Shown: positions 38,047-50,328, counted from the stretch's first letter. The stretch: 64,000 nt of DNA from Parus major (GCF_001522545.3 NC_031768.1:84006457-84070456), one strand, 5' to 3'. Program-made: numbers and translations. The notes: a model not told the origin generated them from the letters alone.

Positions 38047-40717
38047 AAATGACTTGTTTTTTCAGTTGCTAATTAGATTGTGAAGCTGGCAGAACACTTA
38101 GTTCCTTAGCAAGCTTCTGCATTCCTTGTTAGAAACCCCACCACCTCAAGTTTTTCTGGTGTGCCCCTGGTGTGAGTTGTTTTCTTTTGGAAGTTTGATT
38201 TCTGCTGCCATTGGTAGTTGAAAGGTGGCATGGAAACTGTGCTTTCTGTGTTATCTTCAGACACAATAGCAAAACCTGGTAAAGGCGTCATGTATCATCC
38301 ATTGGCAGCCCCTCCAGTTATTAATCTCTGTCCTTACCAGCTGGTGTCAGTCAGATCTCTTTGGGGATTTGGAAGCCAATAGAAAACTGTGGGAATCAGA
38401 CTGGAAACAGAAAACGTATATATCTTTTTCTTAAAAAAAAATGTTCATGGTCTCACAGTGAACTTTTAAATAAAACAAAATTAAATAAAACAAAGCAAAA
38501 ACATTTTCATGGTTCTCTAAAGGAGTTCCCATGGTACTATTCATAAAACACCATATGGAATTTTGTATATACTGGAAAATACTCCTCTAATTATGTGAAC
38601 AGCTTACAGAATAAGCTGTATAATGGAGACTATAAGCCAGCCATATTGGCAGTGACCTGTTTTTACTTATTGATTGGTGGTGTATCACCTCTGTAGCAAT
38701 GTTGACTGTGAACATACTCAAAAGAAAAACAGTGGCTTTGTGCCACTGTCTTAGGGACTTCCTGAATGTTAAAGTTTGTCCCTTCTGTCCCATGTGATAA
38801 TAATTTGGCTAAGCCCTAGCTTCTGAAAATGTCTGATTCTTCATTCTTTCCAGGGTTCTCCCATCACAACTCCCTAATTTCTGATGCCAAGTCATCTGCC
38901 TCCTCCGTTTTAGCTTGAAATGTAGGTGTTAAAACAGTGTGCGTGAATGTGTGTGCACTTACACATGCCAGAGGGCCAGAAAATTGTCTGAGGTGCCCAA
39001 CTGGCAGTCTGTAACTACTGAAGCAAAATTCAGTCCTAGGATGAAAACAGAGGTTTTTATGAGAAGCCTTGAGTGAGTATAACTTGCTAATGCTTGCAAT
39101 CTTCAAAGTAAAAAGAAATTCCAGGTTGTGATTTTGCCTAAGAATATAAATAGGAGCATGCTCAGTGTTGCACACACAGCTTGCAGAATTGTTGTTCACA
39201 AGCCTCAGTCTCAGCCTTGTTTGTGCTCATTAGCTCTAGAGTTTCTGAGGAAAAAAATTGTGTTCATTTAACACTTCCTTTATTGAAATACTTTGGAGTT
39301 GTTTGGGAGTAGCTTTGAGACAAAGATGTGCTGCATGAACATTCATCGCTTTTTAGAATTGATTCTCAGTAGTGTAGAACTTTTGGGAGTGTGTGAAGAC
39401 CTTAATTGCCCTGAATCACCAACAAAGTTTGCATCCTTAACTGCTAAAAAACAGCAAGTGATGCAAGTCACAGGGGGAGTAGGATTTCTTTTCACTTTAT
39501 CTCAGCTCTATCAGGCAGGTTATTCTAGAGCAAATAGAGGTAATGTAAAATGAGGATGCATTAAAATGTTACTTTTGGCTATATTACAAAAACAAGGGAC
39601 ATGAGACAAAGCAGTGAAATGAGATGAAAGGATTTTTAAGGGCCTACTCTATTATTAATAGTATAGGGTATTCAGGCCACAAGTAAGAGCTACTGAGGTG
39701 CTTCAGTGAGGAAGTTAAAATGGGTTTTTCATCCACCTGTTTCTTAATTCCTTTTGAGCTAGCCACTATATGGCATGAAGCAGTTTGGCCACACTTGCAA
39801 AGAAGTGTCTGGGAAACCAAAGATGGAGGAGATAGTGATAGATGAAGTGATAGGTGTGCATATCATTGCTGCTTTGCAATGAGACATGCCAGATCTGCAT
39901 ATGAACCAGAATATAGATGTGAATTTTTTTTTTAATGCATGTCAGTCACTGTCAGCACAGATCTGACCAGTTATAGGTGTCTGTGCTGAACTAGTTAGAG
40001 GAGGAAAGGATGCACCCAGAGTAAAGGTTCTTACATGGATTCACCCAGAGATTCTGGAATGGTTGGTTCTCTAAGCACAGGTCTGCTCCATTTCCGTGGA
40101 CACTCTGAACTTCTAAATCCCTTTATGCATAGTCATTGTGGTGGATAAAGTAACTCAGTTTAATCTGCAGTGGCTGTCAAATTGGTGTGCAGAGTCTTGC
40201 TTGTCTTGTTCTAGGCATCACAGACACACCAGCTGAACCCACATTAACTGCAAAATATTGTTTCCAGTAACAAAGACTACCACTACTGATGTGGTGCATT
40301 GTCACACTTTGGAACAGTTGCCATACTCGATGTTATGCTACTTTTTAGATACTTTCTAAATGTTTCTGTGGGTCTTTTTACTAGTTTACTTAAATATTAT
40401 ATTGCAAAAATATACCAAGAAAGCTATATGGATATTTACTCCTTTTCAAAACCTCAGTTTAGTCCATTAAAGAAAAAACTTGGGAAAAAGCTTTTAAAAA
40501 TAGTTTTTAATATTCTAAAGGTGTTTTTAGTGCTGGCAGTCTGTCCTGCATCAAGGCCTGAGGTATTCCCCTGGACTTCAAAGGTCACACGTGTTACATC
40601 TATGCAGTGTTGCTCCTCCTTGCAGCCCCTGACCCAGTGTGGCAGTGGGGTGGTGAGGTGTCATGGGACAACTGTACTGATGCTGAATAGCACAGCTCTT
40701 GTCTTCCCAGTTTTCAG

Positions 40718-40760
40718 GCAGCAGAAAAAAAAAAAATGCTTTAGCTTTTTTTTCTGCTGC
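40718..40760. repeat. Perfect 15 bp inverted repeat with a 13-base loop
   Basis: gcagcag followed by A8 at 40718-40732 pairs exactly with T8 followed by ctgctgc at 40746-40760. The loop is aaaatgctttagc. A transcript would form a 15 bp stem capped by a small loop. It could also derive from two flanking low-complexity runs. Confidence 0.85.
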
Positions 40761-42799
40761 ATTGATTTTTTTTGCCACCTTTTGAGCTTAACCACATCAT
40801 TGGAGAGTCTGACAAGTGCCAGAACCAGCACAAGAGGAGGGAGCTTAGAGTTGTTCTTAGGATGAGATTAGAGGAAATGGACTGACCCTTTCAGCAACAG
40901 GAACAGTTAAATCTCCTTGTCCATCTCTTATCTTGTTTCACAGAAGTCACACTCTGTATGTTCTTCATGTGTGTAAGTATGTACATAAATAACTTTTTTT
41001 TCCTAAATCTCTGCATATATTTTTTGAAGAAAAGAAACATCCAAGTATTGTAAAAAAAAGAAAACATAGAGAAAAAAGGCATAAAGTGAATTAATTTTTG
41101 TTTTCGGCAGTGACATTAACCTATGTCAAAGTTCTGAAGATTGTATACACATGGGCTAATATTAACTTTTCATTTACAGGACAGATTTGTGTTTATACCT
41201 GCTGTGAAGTAAGAGATGATATTCCCAAATATCAGTATAAATGCACAAGGCCTGAGTTGTTATTTCTTTATTCTGGGAAGCATGGCTGCTCTTTGATTGG
41301 AATAAAGATGGCAGCTCAAGCCTAAAGGGTTGACTGCACGTTGTGACTGTATTTCCATACACCATCAAGTGAATGCTTAACTACTGAGTGTTAGAGAGCT
41401 GACAGCATTTCCTTGTACCTTTCTTGCTGCATGGAGCTGTCTGCTTATGAGACATCTGAAGCCAGGACTTGAAATATAAATGCTTTAAACTGGTTTTATT
41501 ATTTAAAATTGCCGTTGTCCTTTATGACTAAAATACACCACAGCCTTTTAAATGTCCTTCAGAAACTTCTGCTCTTTGGCAAACACCCATCCAGAAACCA
41601 TCTTCCTTTCATTTGTGATTAGAACTAATCTGCACATCTCTGCTGCCACTGGTTCTCTTCACTTACACTGATTGGGAGTTTACAAATAACTTTGCTTGCA
41701 CAAGGTCTCATGAAGTACATCTGTGCAAATACAGTCATTATTCACAGGGCTGAGATTTTCACCCCACTCCACGTGTACCACCAGTGCTCCTGCTGTATAA
41801 CCAAATAGAGTTTTCATCAGATAGGCATCTCCCTCAGAGAAAATTTGAAATAGCACTGTAGAATGAACGATAGCATTTGTTACAATGTCTTTCAAAGCCC
41901 CACTCACATTTACTCTGTCTTCACTCACAGTTTAATGTAAGAAAATAAGATTATTTTCATTCTCTTTTTGATGTATTTACCAGCTTGTGTTCTTCTTGTA
42001 TGAATGATATGTTTTAACCCAAATATTCTGAACTCTCCTCAAAGGAGAAGTGCTAGATAACATTTGCTTACCTTTTAACTTACCCTGAAAAATGAATAGC
42101 TGGTGTTTTTGCCAAAGTCAGGGAATTTAAGATGATAACTAGAAACAGAAGAAAATGTGGAATAGACCCATTCCTGTTCCACCAAACTGAATAGTAGCCC
42201 CAGCACTTTCAGCTGTTGAATATATAAATTATGTATTATATCATGTTTAATGAATTATATTCAATATAATGTTGCAGAGCAAATAAGAAGAAATTTGGTT
42301 AGAAGTATTTCTTGAACAGGCAGTTAGGATGAAGCAAGGATCTGTGTTCAGTGAGTTCATAGGAGAACACATCTATCATCACTAAGCTCTTTTTTGCACA
42401 AATAAATGCCTCAAGGTCACTTAATCACGTCAACAAAACTGGACCAAAAGTGCATGTTCTGCCATGAGAATGGTGTGTATTGCATCCCTGCAATAAATTC
42501 AGAGAGGAAAAATGGTTGTAAAAATATACAGGAAGAAAAGACATTTGGAAGTTTTCAGGTATGAGAGAATGCCAAACCTGGTGGATGCTGAGCAGCTCCT
42601 ATTTAGTCACGCTGTTTGCAGTTGAGCCACCCATTGGTGTAAATGAATGAGCAAGGTTTAGTGCAGCTCACAATAATGCTTTTGCCCCGTGTGCAGCAAT
42701 TTCTCTGAAGTTTCAACTGTCCTGCCCATCCAGAGCCCTCCTAAACTCAGAGGTGTTTTCTTGCATAAAGAAGTGTGTGAATTTTCTTTTGTTTTCCAG

Positions 42800-42901
42800 A
42801 ATCAGTGGATAACTGTCCCAGCAATTGCTATGGGAATGGAGACTGTGTGTCTGGGACTTGCCATTGCTTCCTTGGCTTTCTGGGCCCTGACTGCGGCAGA
42901 G
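42800..42901 (+). CDS. TENM4: Teneurin-4 exon: EGF-like repeat 1
   Basis: The acceptor is 'ttcttttgttttccag' and the donor is GGCAGAG/gtagga; phase 1 on both sides, 102 bp. With the split codons it encodes [20 protein letters not shown] and [14 protein letters not shown] followed by Ala. All six EGF cysteines are present in the teneurin spacing (C-x3-C-x5-C-x4-C-x1-C-x8-C), so the repeat can form three disulfides. It is the first of the eight EGF repeats that form the stalk and cis-dimer region in teneurins. Val stands where I remember Ile in mammals (GDCVSGT). A CR1 lies less than 200 bp downstream, the closest transposable element to any exon here. Confidence 0.96.
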
Positions 42902-43089
42902 GTAGGAATTTATGCTTGATTAACTCAATTAACTCTTCCCCTCTCCTGTTCAGTTAACATTTTTCTTCTGGAAATCATATTCATGATGGTGCCTTTTGAA
43001 AAGTACTCTTCACCCAGTGTGGGAATGCTGCAGTAGAATGGAAACAAGTTGATCTGTGAATTTGTTCGCTACAAATTTGCTAAAATTTC

Positions 43090-43443
43090 ACTCAGCAGCT
43101 GAGGGTGTTTACCCTGGAGAAAAGAAGACTCAGGGGACATCTTACTGGTCTCTACAACTACCTGAAAGGAGGGTGTAGCCAGGTGGGGATCAGTCTCTTC
43201 TCCCACGTTATAAGTGATAGGACAAAAGGAAACATCGTCCAGTTGTGCCAGGGGAGGTTTGCATTGGCTATTGGGAAAAATTTCTTCAGCAAAGGGTTTG
43301 ACAGGCTGCTCAGGGAATCACCCTCTCTGGGAGTGTAGGTGTGACATTTAGGAACATGGTTTAGTGGTGGACTGGCAGTTCTGGGCTAGGAGTTGGACTC
43401 AATTTTGGAGGGCATTTCCAACCTTGATTCTGTGATTCTATAC
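43090..43443 (+). mobile_element. CR1 LINE, 3' fragment
   Basis: The sequence runs 'cagcagctgagggtgtttac', 'cctggagaaaagaagactca', 'ctacaactacctgaaaggag', 'ggatcagtctcttctcccac', 'tgtgccaggggaggtttgca', 'ggaacatggtttagtggtgg' and ends 'ttgattctgtgattctatac'. About 350 bp of a sense CR1 with an internal deletion relative to the usual form around 43310-43350. It begins about 190 bp after the EGF1 splice donor. Confidence 0.93.
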
Positions 43444-44044
43444 TAATTGTGACTACTGTGCTCTTAACAACAACACAACCCCTTGGGCTGCTTGTGGACA
43501 GGCAAAATGTCACATTGGAAATTTTCTCTCTGGAAGTGTCTTTCAAAAACCTGACTTATAAATGTGGCATTATGGTTTGTTTAGCAGAGCACTTTTATCA
43601 TAGAGTGGCATGACACTATAACAACACTTTCTTTTAAGATGCTGATTATACAAAAAGTACCTTGCAAGTCTGCCTGATTCTGGCTGTGGGGAATAGGGTA
43701 CGGCTTTGGAGTAAGGCTAAGAGCGGAATAATGGCAGGAACAACTGATTGTTCTGGCCAGAAGTAAAAACACTGGAAGGTCTGGGAAGGAGACATACCTC
43801 AGTAAACAGTATAATACATTTTTCTGCTCAAGTGATAAGTATTTTTAATAAATGGTTTTGGAAGGGTTTTCTTTGGCCTGAATTTTTTAGGTTATTTAAA
43901 CATTTAAAAAACAAACTGAAATACTTTTAGTAAGAACACATTTCAAGCCAAGACATCAAAACCTTGCATGTGGGAAATGACAGGATACTGTGCATCAACA
44001 TTTTCAAGACCTTTTTTGGCTGAAACAGTCCAACAAACTAAGTA

Positions 44045-44360
44045 CAGATTTATAAATCTGGGGAGGGAGGTAGCATAAAACATTAGTGCCCACCCAAGGA
44101 GCTTCGGTAAGGCCTGCAGGTCAGGCCTTCACCCCAGCTCGTCGCTGCTTTGGAAAGCAGACTGGCGCCTTCCCAAGAGAGAGCTAAACTCTGTCCAACC
44201 CCGTCCCTCTCCCCCTCCAGCTGAGCTGGGTCACATCCCAGCAGAGAGCCAGGAGACAGAGATAAGGAGCCGCGCACCCCCAGGGTAGACAGGAGCTCCC
44301 TGCCGAGGCAGCGAGGCCAGGCTGAACCCGGCGGGCTTTCAGAGTTCACAGCCCAGCAAG
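44045..44360 (+). promoter_or_regulatory. Candidate intronic promoter-like patch (TATA palindrome plus CpG-rich segment)
   Basis: A perfect 16 bp palindrome, cagatttataaatctg (44045-44060), holds a TATA-like core. From about 44100 to 44360 the sequence turns GC-rich with roughly a dozen CpGs, the densest cluster in 64 kb. Inside it are a donor-like CTTCG/gtaagg (44107) and a strong acceptor-like 'ctctccccctccag' ending at 44220. An ATG with a good Kozak context (caagATGG) follows at 44361. It may be an alternative promoter or first exon, an old LTR in either orientation, or merely a GC-rich island. There is no direct evidence of transcription. Confidence 0.25.
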
Positions 44361-44419
44361 ATGGATGTGGCAAGCTTCGTCCCTGAGAGCTGCTATGTCA
44401 AACTTCTTGCTGACTCAGG

Positions 44420-44461
44420 TTACACTTGGTTTGCATTTCCTTACACTTGGTTTGCATTTCC
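44420..44461 (+). repeat. 21 bp perfect tandem duplication (two copies)
   Basis: A 21-base unit (ttacacttggtttgcattt plus cc) occurs twice head-to-tail with no mismatch, 44420-44440 and 44441-44461. Each copy carries GTTTGCAT, a one-base variant of the POU octamer ATTTGCAT. It lies 60 bp after the CpG-rich patch. Confidence 0.95.
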
Positions 44462-47264
44462 AAGCTCCTTTTCAAGTCCCTGGAGCTGGAGACAAAAGGA
44501 GTTTTTTCCATGTCCCATAGCATATTCCAGCTCACACCTCCTAACTTTCAGTAGGGGCAGAAGTTCAGGGCCTGTTCCCCTCAAAGCTCCCTGTAGAGTT
44601 TGTGGAGAAGAATTTTCTTTACTGTTAGTCAGAATACCTAAACTCTTGTTCTGAATCCACTTTCAGAGGAGCTCTCCTCCCCTCCTGGGCTATATCCCAG
44701 ATTTTCTCAGGCTTTTTGGTGGAGCCGTGTGTGTCTCTCATTTTACCAGAGCACATGTTCCAGCTTCTATGAACACCTTCTATTCAACTCTGTCTTTTCG
44801 TTCAGAATCATCTGGGTTCAAATCACAGGTTGCACTCTGACTTTAGGAAGACAGATTAATACCTGGAGTGCCAAAATAATATTTATGTATGCATTTCACT
44901 AGGCGTGTTAAATAGATTATGTCGCCATGAGGATGAGATCCAAGGATCCCAGCACTGACCCTGTTGGTTTTCAGTATCATCCAAGATCCTTCTTTTGAGC
45001 TACAAATCTCTCAAAGGACAGCATGTATAAGGCTGTCACAGTATGCATCTGCAGCCCTTCGCAATCCCTGTACAGAGCAGTAATCCTTCAAAGAGCAGGT
45101 TCCTGCTCACATGAAGAATTCTGTGGATTTCTTGGGTGCTCCTTTGTTTCAGTTCAGCCTTGTAATTCACCATCCAAATGAATGGGAAACTGGAGCAGAA
45201 AGCCATACACCTTTTAGTAATGGCTAATTATTAATGTATTATTAACCAATTATTTCAAACAAAATAAATGAGAGCAAGTCACCAGAGGTGTATTCCATAG
45301 GTTTTTTGAAGGTTTTCTTGGACATAGGAGGTGGTGTTTTCAAGTTCTGCATAAAGTAAGCAAACAAACAAATGATCTTACTCTCTGATGCTCAGCTTTG
45401 CAGAAAACAGAATATGCCTTTGGATTGGTGCTATCATTGCTACACTAGAGAATTACTATAATTTTGCCATCATCGACATTGTTGAAATCTGATTGATCAA
45501 ATAATAATTATATATCTTTATATATAGAAAAGAGTTGCACATGTAACAGGAGAAAAAAATCAGAAACTTCTTTTGTCTTTACTCATTATTGCATGCTACA
45601 GAGGAGGCCTTGTTCTTGCCATTGCCTTGACATTTATAGCAGTGCTTTCCAGGTGATGCTGAAGGTGTTCTCCACAGAAGGCTCTGTGGAGTGTCAGTCT
45701 CACTGCAGATGGCCAGTAATTTATCTGATCTTTTGCTGAGTGATCAGCTGTCTTGTCAGGAAACATGTAAGTCTTTCTCAGCAACCTCTCTCTGGTTAAA
45801 GGCAGTTATTCTTTCTTCTTGTTGAAAAGAACTGCAGACTGTCCCCTGCCTGTGCCTTGAAAGAACAATGTCCATTACTGAGCATTGATATTGGAGATGG
45901 GAGGGGCAGAAAATTCCATCACTTAGCTGAAAAATGAAATTACAGAGTGAGTGTGCTGCGAACCATGCACATAACATGGTGTATCTTAAACAATTTAAAT
46001 CTCGTATTTTATAGGTAGATACCATCTTGCAAATGATGTACTTGCAATGCACCATTGCAATGTGTTTCCTTTAAACTGAACAAAGTGTTCCTTAGTAATA
46101 ACAGTTGCCAAATTCCTTTCTTTCCTAAACCTCTTTTATCTTGGTCAAGCAAATACATTTCTCTGCATATCAAACTAGTTTAACAGTCAGAGTTGGCAAT
46201 GCTTTGTATTTTATTGAGTCTGCTGTAGTTCTGGAACACTCAAACTGACTTGACTGCAAGGATGCGTGGAAACAACTCCTGATGTGCTTTGTGAGATTAC
46301 TGTCTCAAAAGATGGGAAGAGAAGGAAAGGAAAGCTTTCCTTAACCATGTAATATCCCTTCCCACACATAATCAAAGTCAGGAACAAAACAAAAGAGGAT
46401 TCATCACATGTCTAATGCAGTTGAATTAAGCAGCAGAATGGAATATTCATTTCACATTTGTCTTGCATAAAGTTGTTCATAAATTGCCTTTCTGAGGGGC
46501 AGATGAGAAGGCCAGCTGCTCTCACCTAAGGCTGATGTGCAACAGTGAACAAGAGCAGTCTGTGTTGAATGTATGTCCTTGCAACTGAGTTTCAGGAAAA
46601 TGAAATGGAAAAGAACAGTACTTGAGCAAGAAGTTTGAAGGTAGAGTGAACAGGAAAAGGCTATTGTTTCTGAGGAACTGAAATCAGCATCTTCCTTGGG
46701 AAAATCAGAGCAAAGGACAAAAGGATCATAATGTGGCTGGTGTGGAGAATGGATTAAGGAGAAGGCATCATCTGAAAGGAGCTGGAGAAGACTTGGAGAC
46801 CAGTGATTACAAAAAGCTGTGGTCATGGAGGCTGAGGTTTGATCCTTGATACCCTGTCCTTCCTTGGGAACCTGTTCTGTATCCCATCAGTTCATCCCAT
46901 CCAGCTTTGCCTGACAGTTTCCAAATTTAGCTCTGAAAATGCTTAATCCTGGGATCCATCATGCCACAGCTAGAGCTTGTCATCTTCCTCTTCTTACCTG
47001 TATCACAGGGAGGAAATCCTGTATCTGTGTGGCCTTGAGAGTCAGCTGACTTTGCTGACAAGGACAATTAAAAACAGGGACAATTAAAAATCCTTTTAAA
47101 ATCCTTTATAAATTATATAAATTTCAGAGGACAGATTTACACAGCTTTTATTACAGGGAGCTTGGAAACAGTAGAGGCCAATTTTGTGTTGTGGCTGGTG
47201 ATGAATCGAGTCCAGCAGAGGTGATAACCAAAAGCGAGGGCTGGATATTCAGTTAGAACTAGAG

Positions 47265-47466
47265 AATTGTTAAAGCTGGAAAAGACCTGTAAAACTCTTC
47301 ATCAAGTTCAGCTGTTAACCTAGCACTGGCAAGTCCACCACTAATCCATATCCCTTTATGCCACATCCACACATCTTTTAAATTCCACCAGGGACAGTGA
47401 TTGAGTCACTTGCCTGGGCAGCCTGTTCCATAACCCCCTGTTGTTGATAACCCTTTCAGTGAAGAA
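47265..47466 (-). mobile_element. CR1 LINE, short antisense fragment
   Basis: 'aagctggaaaagacctgtaa', 'atcaagttcagctgttaacc', 'ttgcctgggcagcctgttcc' and 'ataaccctttcagtgaagaa' are the reverse complement of the CR1 3' region. The terminal repeat ('agaatca') is eroded at the left edge. About 200 bp, old and non-coding. Confidence 0.8.
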
Positions 47467-48000
47467 AGTTGGTAGCTGATGGTATGACATGAGCTAAATC
47501 AGGGAAATAGTCTTAATGTGGCATTCTGGGCTCTGAGCAAAGCAGCGACTGAAACACATAAAGCTGGGATTTAACCCAGAAAAAAAAAGGGGTGTGATCT
47601 GTGTGCCACTGAGGTCCACAGCAGAGGCAGTGTCAAGGAATGTCTGGCAGCAGGTCAGGGGTAGTGATAAGCAATCTAAGGTCAGTGATGCTGCAGAAAG
47701 AAGACATTGTACATTGTAAAATCAGAATACAAGAAAACTTTGAGTTTGTTTAGTGAAAAAAGGTATCAGAGACACAAAGCAAGAAGATAGTCTAACTTAA
47801 GGGCACTCTTTGTTCTAAACACTCATAGGAGAATACAGTTAACAAGCTGGGTATCATCCATGTAAAAGATTTGGTTTTGGGAAAACAAACTGCAACATAT
47901 CCTAGTGAAGACTGTGTTTAAAGAATGTAAATCATATGCTGGGCTCTTTTTGAAGTGATTTTCCATTTGTTTTAATGGGTTTTTTATTGTCTGTCCATAG

Positions 48001-48195
48001 CGTCCTGCCCAGTGCTGTGCAGTGGAAATGGGCAGTACATGAAAGGAAGGTGCTTGTGCCACAGTGGCTGGAAGGGAGCGGAGTGTGATGTCCCAACAAA
48101 CCAGTGCATTGATGTCTCCTGCAATAACCATGGCACATGCATCATGGGCACCTGTATCTGCAACCCAGGATACAAAGGCGAGAGCTGTGAAGAAG
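48001..48195 (+). CDS. TENM4: Teneurin-4 exon: EGF-like repeats 2 and 3
   Basis: The acceptor is 'attgtctgtccatag' and the donor is GAAGAAG/gtattt; phase 1 on both sides, 195 bp (65 codons). The product reads [35 protein letters not shown] (EGF2), then [19 protein letters not shown] and [11 protein letters not shown] (EGF3). EGF2 has only five cysteines: the third is Tyr, codon TAC at 48036-48038. In teneurins this free cysteine in EGF2, with its counterpart in EGF5, makes the intermolecular disulfides of the homodimer. EGF3 keeps all six. Changes from the mammalian form as I recall it are few and conservative ([11 protein letters not shown] against VACSNHGTCIT). EGF-type exons with 1-1 phase can be skipped without frame loss. 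Confidence 0.97.
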
Positions 48196-50328
48196 GTATT
48201 TGCAAGATGCCTTCAATTAGCCTTTTGCATTGATTGTTGTTCTGTAATTATATGGATGGAGGCAATTCAGAATTGGACTGGCACTTAAACAGAGCAGTAA
48301 TAGGCACCTTAGAGATACAATAGATGGGTACAAAATAAAAATGATATGTTGTCATAACTTCTCGTTAGCTATCATACTTGTTCAATAATTGGATGAAAAG
48401 CCATCAAATGCTTCAGATAGAAGAATCTAGCTGAAAGACCAGAACATCTAATCATATGTTCAAATGTTCTTATTAAAGCATCGTTTCCATTTACACATCT
48501 AAACATATAATTACTTTTAGAGTGCTTTCTTCTCTGCTGCGCTCTGCCAAGCAATTTCAGTTGCTTACATACACAAAATGGTGGCGTGTGAGAGAAAGTC
48601 CCTGATCCTTGTCAGCTCTAAAAGCTTAGGAATGCTCAGGACTTGAATTAAATTCTGCTATGAAGTCAGATATTATTTTAATGGCTCTTCCATAGCTTTT
48701 TTTCTCACATTAGCCCCCAAACGTTTCTCATTTACGTTTAGATTTATGGCTGCTTTTAGTACTTATCTTTAATCTTTTTGTGTAGGAACTCACCTGCCAA
48801 CATAAACCTTTATCTTCCTGAGTCTGTGACTGCTTCTTACTGCTAAATGAAAAAGTGGACAGTTTTGCAAGTATATAAATCATTCAGAGAGTATAAAAAT
48901 ATATCTAGAAGTGCATTATTGAAAGAATAATGCTCAAAACTTTTGAAAACTATTATAAAATTCTTTTCCAGTGACCTGATAAATAATTATTCTTAAATTG
49001 CACTTCTGCAAGGTACATATGTAAGGCCTCTTCACCACTTGATAAAGACATCATTTGATATATTTAAGAATGACAATGGCTTGAATTAATTTATGGTTGT
49101 CTTCATGTATGCATGATAAAGATTTATCTGCAATGGCTTTATTTTATAGGCAATGAAAATGGTCTGAATTGTATTGAGACATTCAAATATCATCTAATAT
49201 AGCAATTCTTTTGATGTGTTAAACATATTGGAGTGGGACATCTCCGATGTAGCATGGCTTCAGTGTCAGTAAATGTTAGAGACAAAGACAGTATCAACTC
49301 TTATAACAATAAGCCATCTCTTGAGAAAGCCTCATTTTGACTTAAAGCACAATTCAGTGAAGCTGTGGGGCATGCAAAACCCAAAGATTGTGACTACTGA
49401 AGTATCTTTTAAGCATCTCTGTAGACCTCCTATTTACTAGATCATATCTTTACTAGATAAACAGAAATGAAAAGATCCTGATTTTGCCTCCAGCCAGAGG
49501 TGTTTAATGTGTGTAAATCAGAGTGAGATTTGCCCTTTCTCTAACAGGAACCTTTATTTCCCTGGTCACATTCAAAGCAGAAAAGCCAGGCACTGCTTAG
49601 TTATTTTATGTTATCACTGTGGTGGGAGACAGTGTCAGTCCCACTAGGTCAAAACTTGAAAAAGAAAGAAGACCAAAGAGAACATGGTTTTTCTTATGGG
49701 CTGTTTAGTATTTTTCCAAGCATGCATGTTTTTGATATTCAAGGCATAATTTGTATTATGTTGTCAGGGGGGGAAGCAACTCAGAAATATGCCATGTGGG
49801 AAATCTTGAGAATATATATATACAGATTTAGATTTAGTAAAAAAGTTGATTTATACTATTTTTTAAATTGCTTTTACTCTTTAATTTCTCTTCTAAGAAG
49901 GGCCATCTGGTATTGATTACTTTTATTATTTCTCAGTTCTCATAGCTTCACTGCTTGGTCCATGTTTATAATGGGTTTTCATTCCAGGGTTTCTTCTGTC
50001 TTTTCTTTTTCCCCCATAGAAGTTCAGCAATGTTTATAAAACATCAGCCAACAATCATTACTCGAGTTTTTCTTTTCTCCTTCCTTAGTTTATTGGCCCA
50101 TATTTTATAAGGCATGGCCTAAGCCAGTGAGACATTGCAGGGAGGGGAGCAAATTTAAGCAGTGAAATATGAGAAGTTACTCTTTGGGCACTGAATAAGC
50201 CTAATAACTTGTGTGACCAATGAAGCATGAAGCATACTGGGGAAAAGTGTAGAAGAGACACTAACCTTGCGTTGCACTATTTATCTCCGTGGCAAAGATT
50301 CTGCACAAGGCTAAACTATAAACAGGGC

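Larger units (their letters stand above)
24401..42799 (+). other. Intron, 18.4 kb
   Basis: This GT-AG intron of 18,399 bp is the largest complete one in the window. It separates the juxtamembrane domain from EGF1. It contains the CTTT microsatellite and N gap (31379-31702), a 24 bp tandem duplication (32375-32421), poly-T (34992-35008), a CCCT tract able to form a G-quadruplex on the minus strand (35621-35640), two perfect inverted repeats (35954-35982, 40718-40760) and a CR1 (37610-38046). A 188-codon ORF at 40299-40865 does not look coding. I recognise nothing in the remaining AT-rich sequence. Confidence 0.9.
42902..48000 (+). other. Intron, 5.1 kb
   Basis: A GT-AG intron of 5099 bp with acceptor 'ttttattgtctgtccatag'. 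It contains a sense CR1 (43090-43443), a TATA-containing 16 bp palindrome and the densest CpG patch of the window (44045-44360), a 21 bp tandem duplication (44420-44461) and an antisense CR1 (47265-47466). ORFs of 97 (+, 44361) and 124 codons (-, 46452-46826) have no recognisable features. The rest is ordinary AT-rich intron. Confidence 0.9.

Noticed and set aside
40299..40865. ORF of 188 codons on the + strand
   Set aside because: It begins at TTG, includes poly-A and poly-T runs giving KKKK and FFFF, has no recognisable domain, and lies in an intron without splice or promoter signals.
44361..44654. ORF of 97 codons with a strong Kozak ATG after the CpG-rich patch
   Set aside because: Its middle is the 21 bp tandem duplication read as peptide, and nothing resembles a known protein. 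Kept only as part of the promoter-like finding, not as a gene.
46452..46826. Antisense ORF of 124 codons
   Set aside because: No recognisable motif or promoter; composition like the flanking intron.
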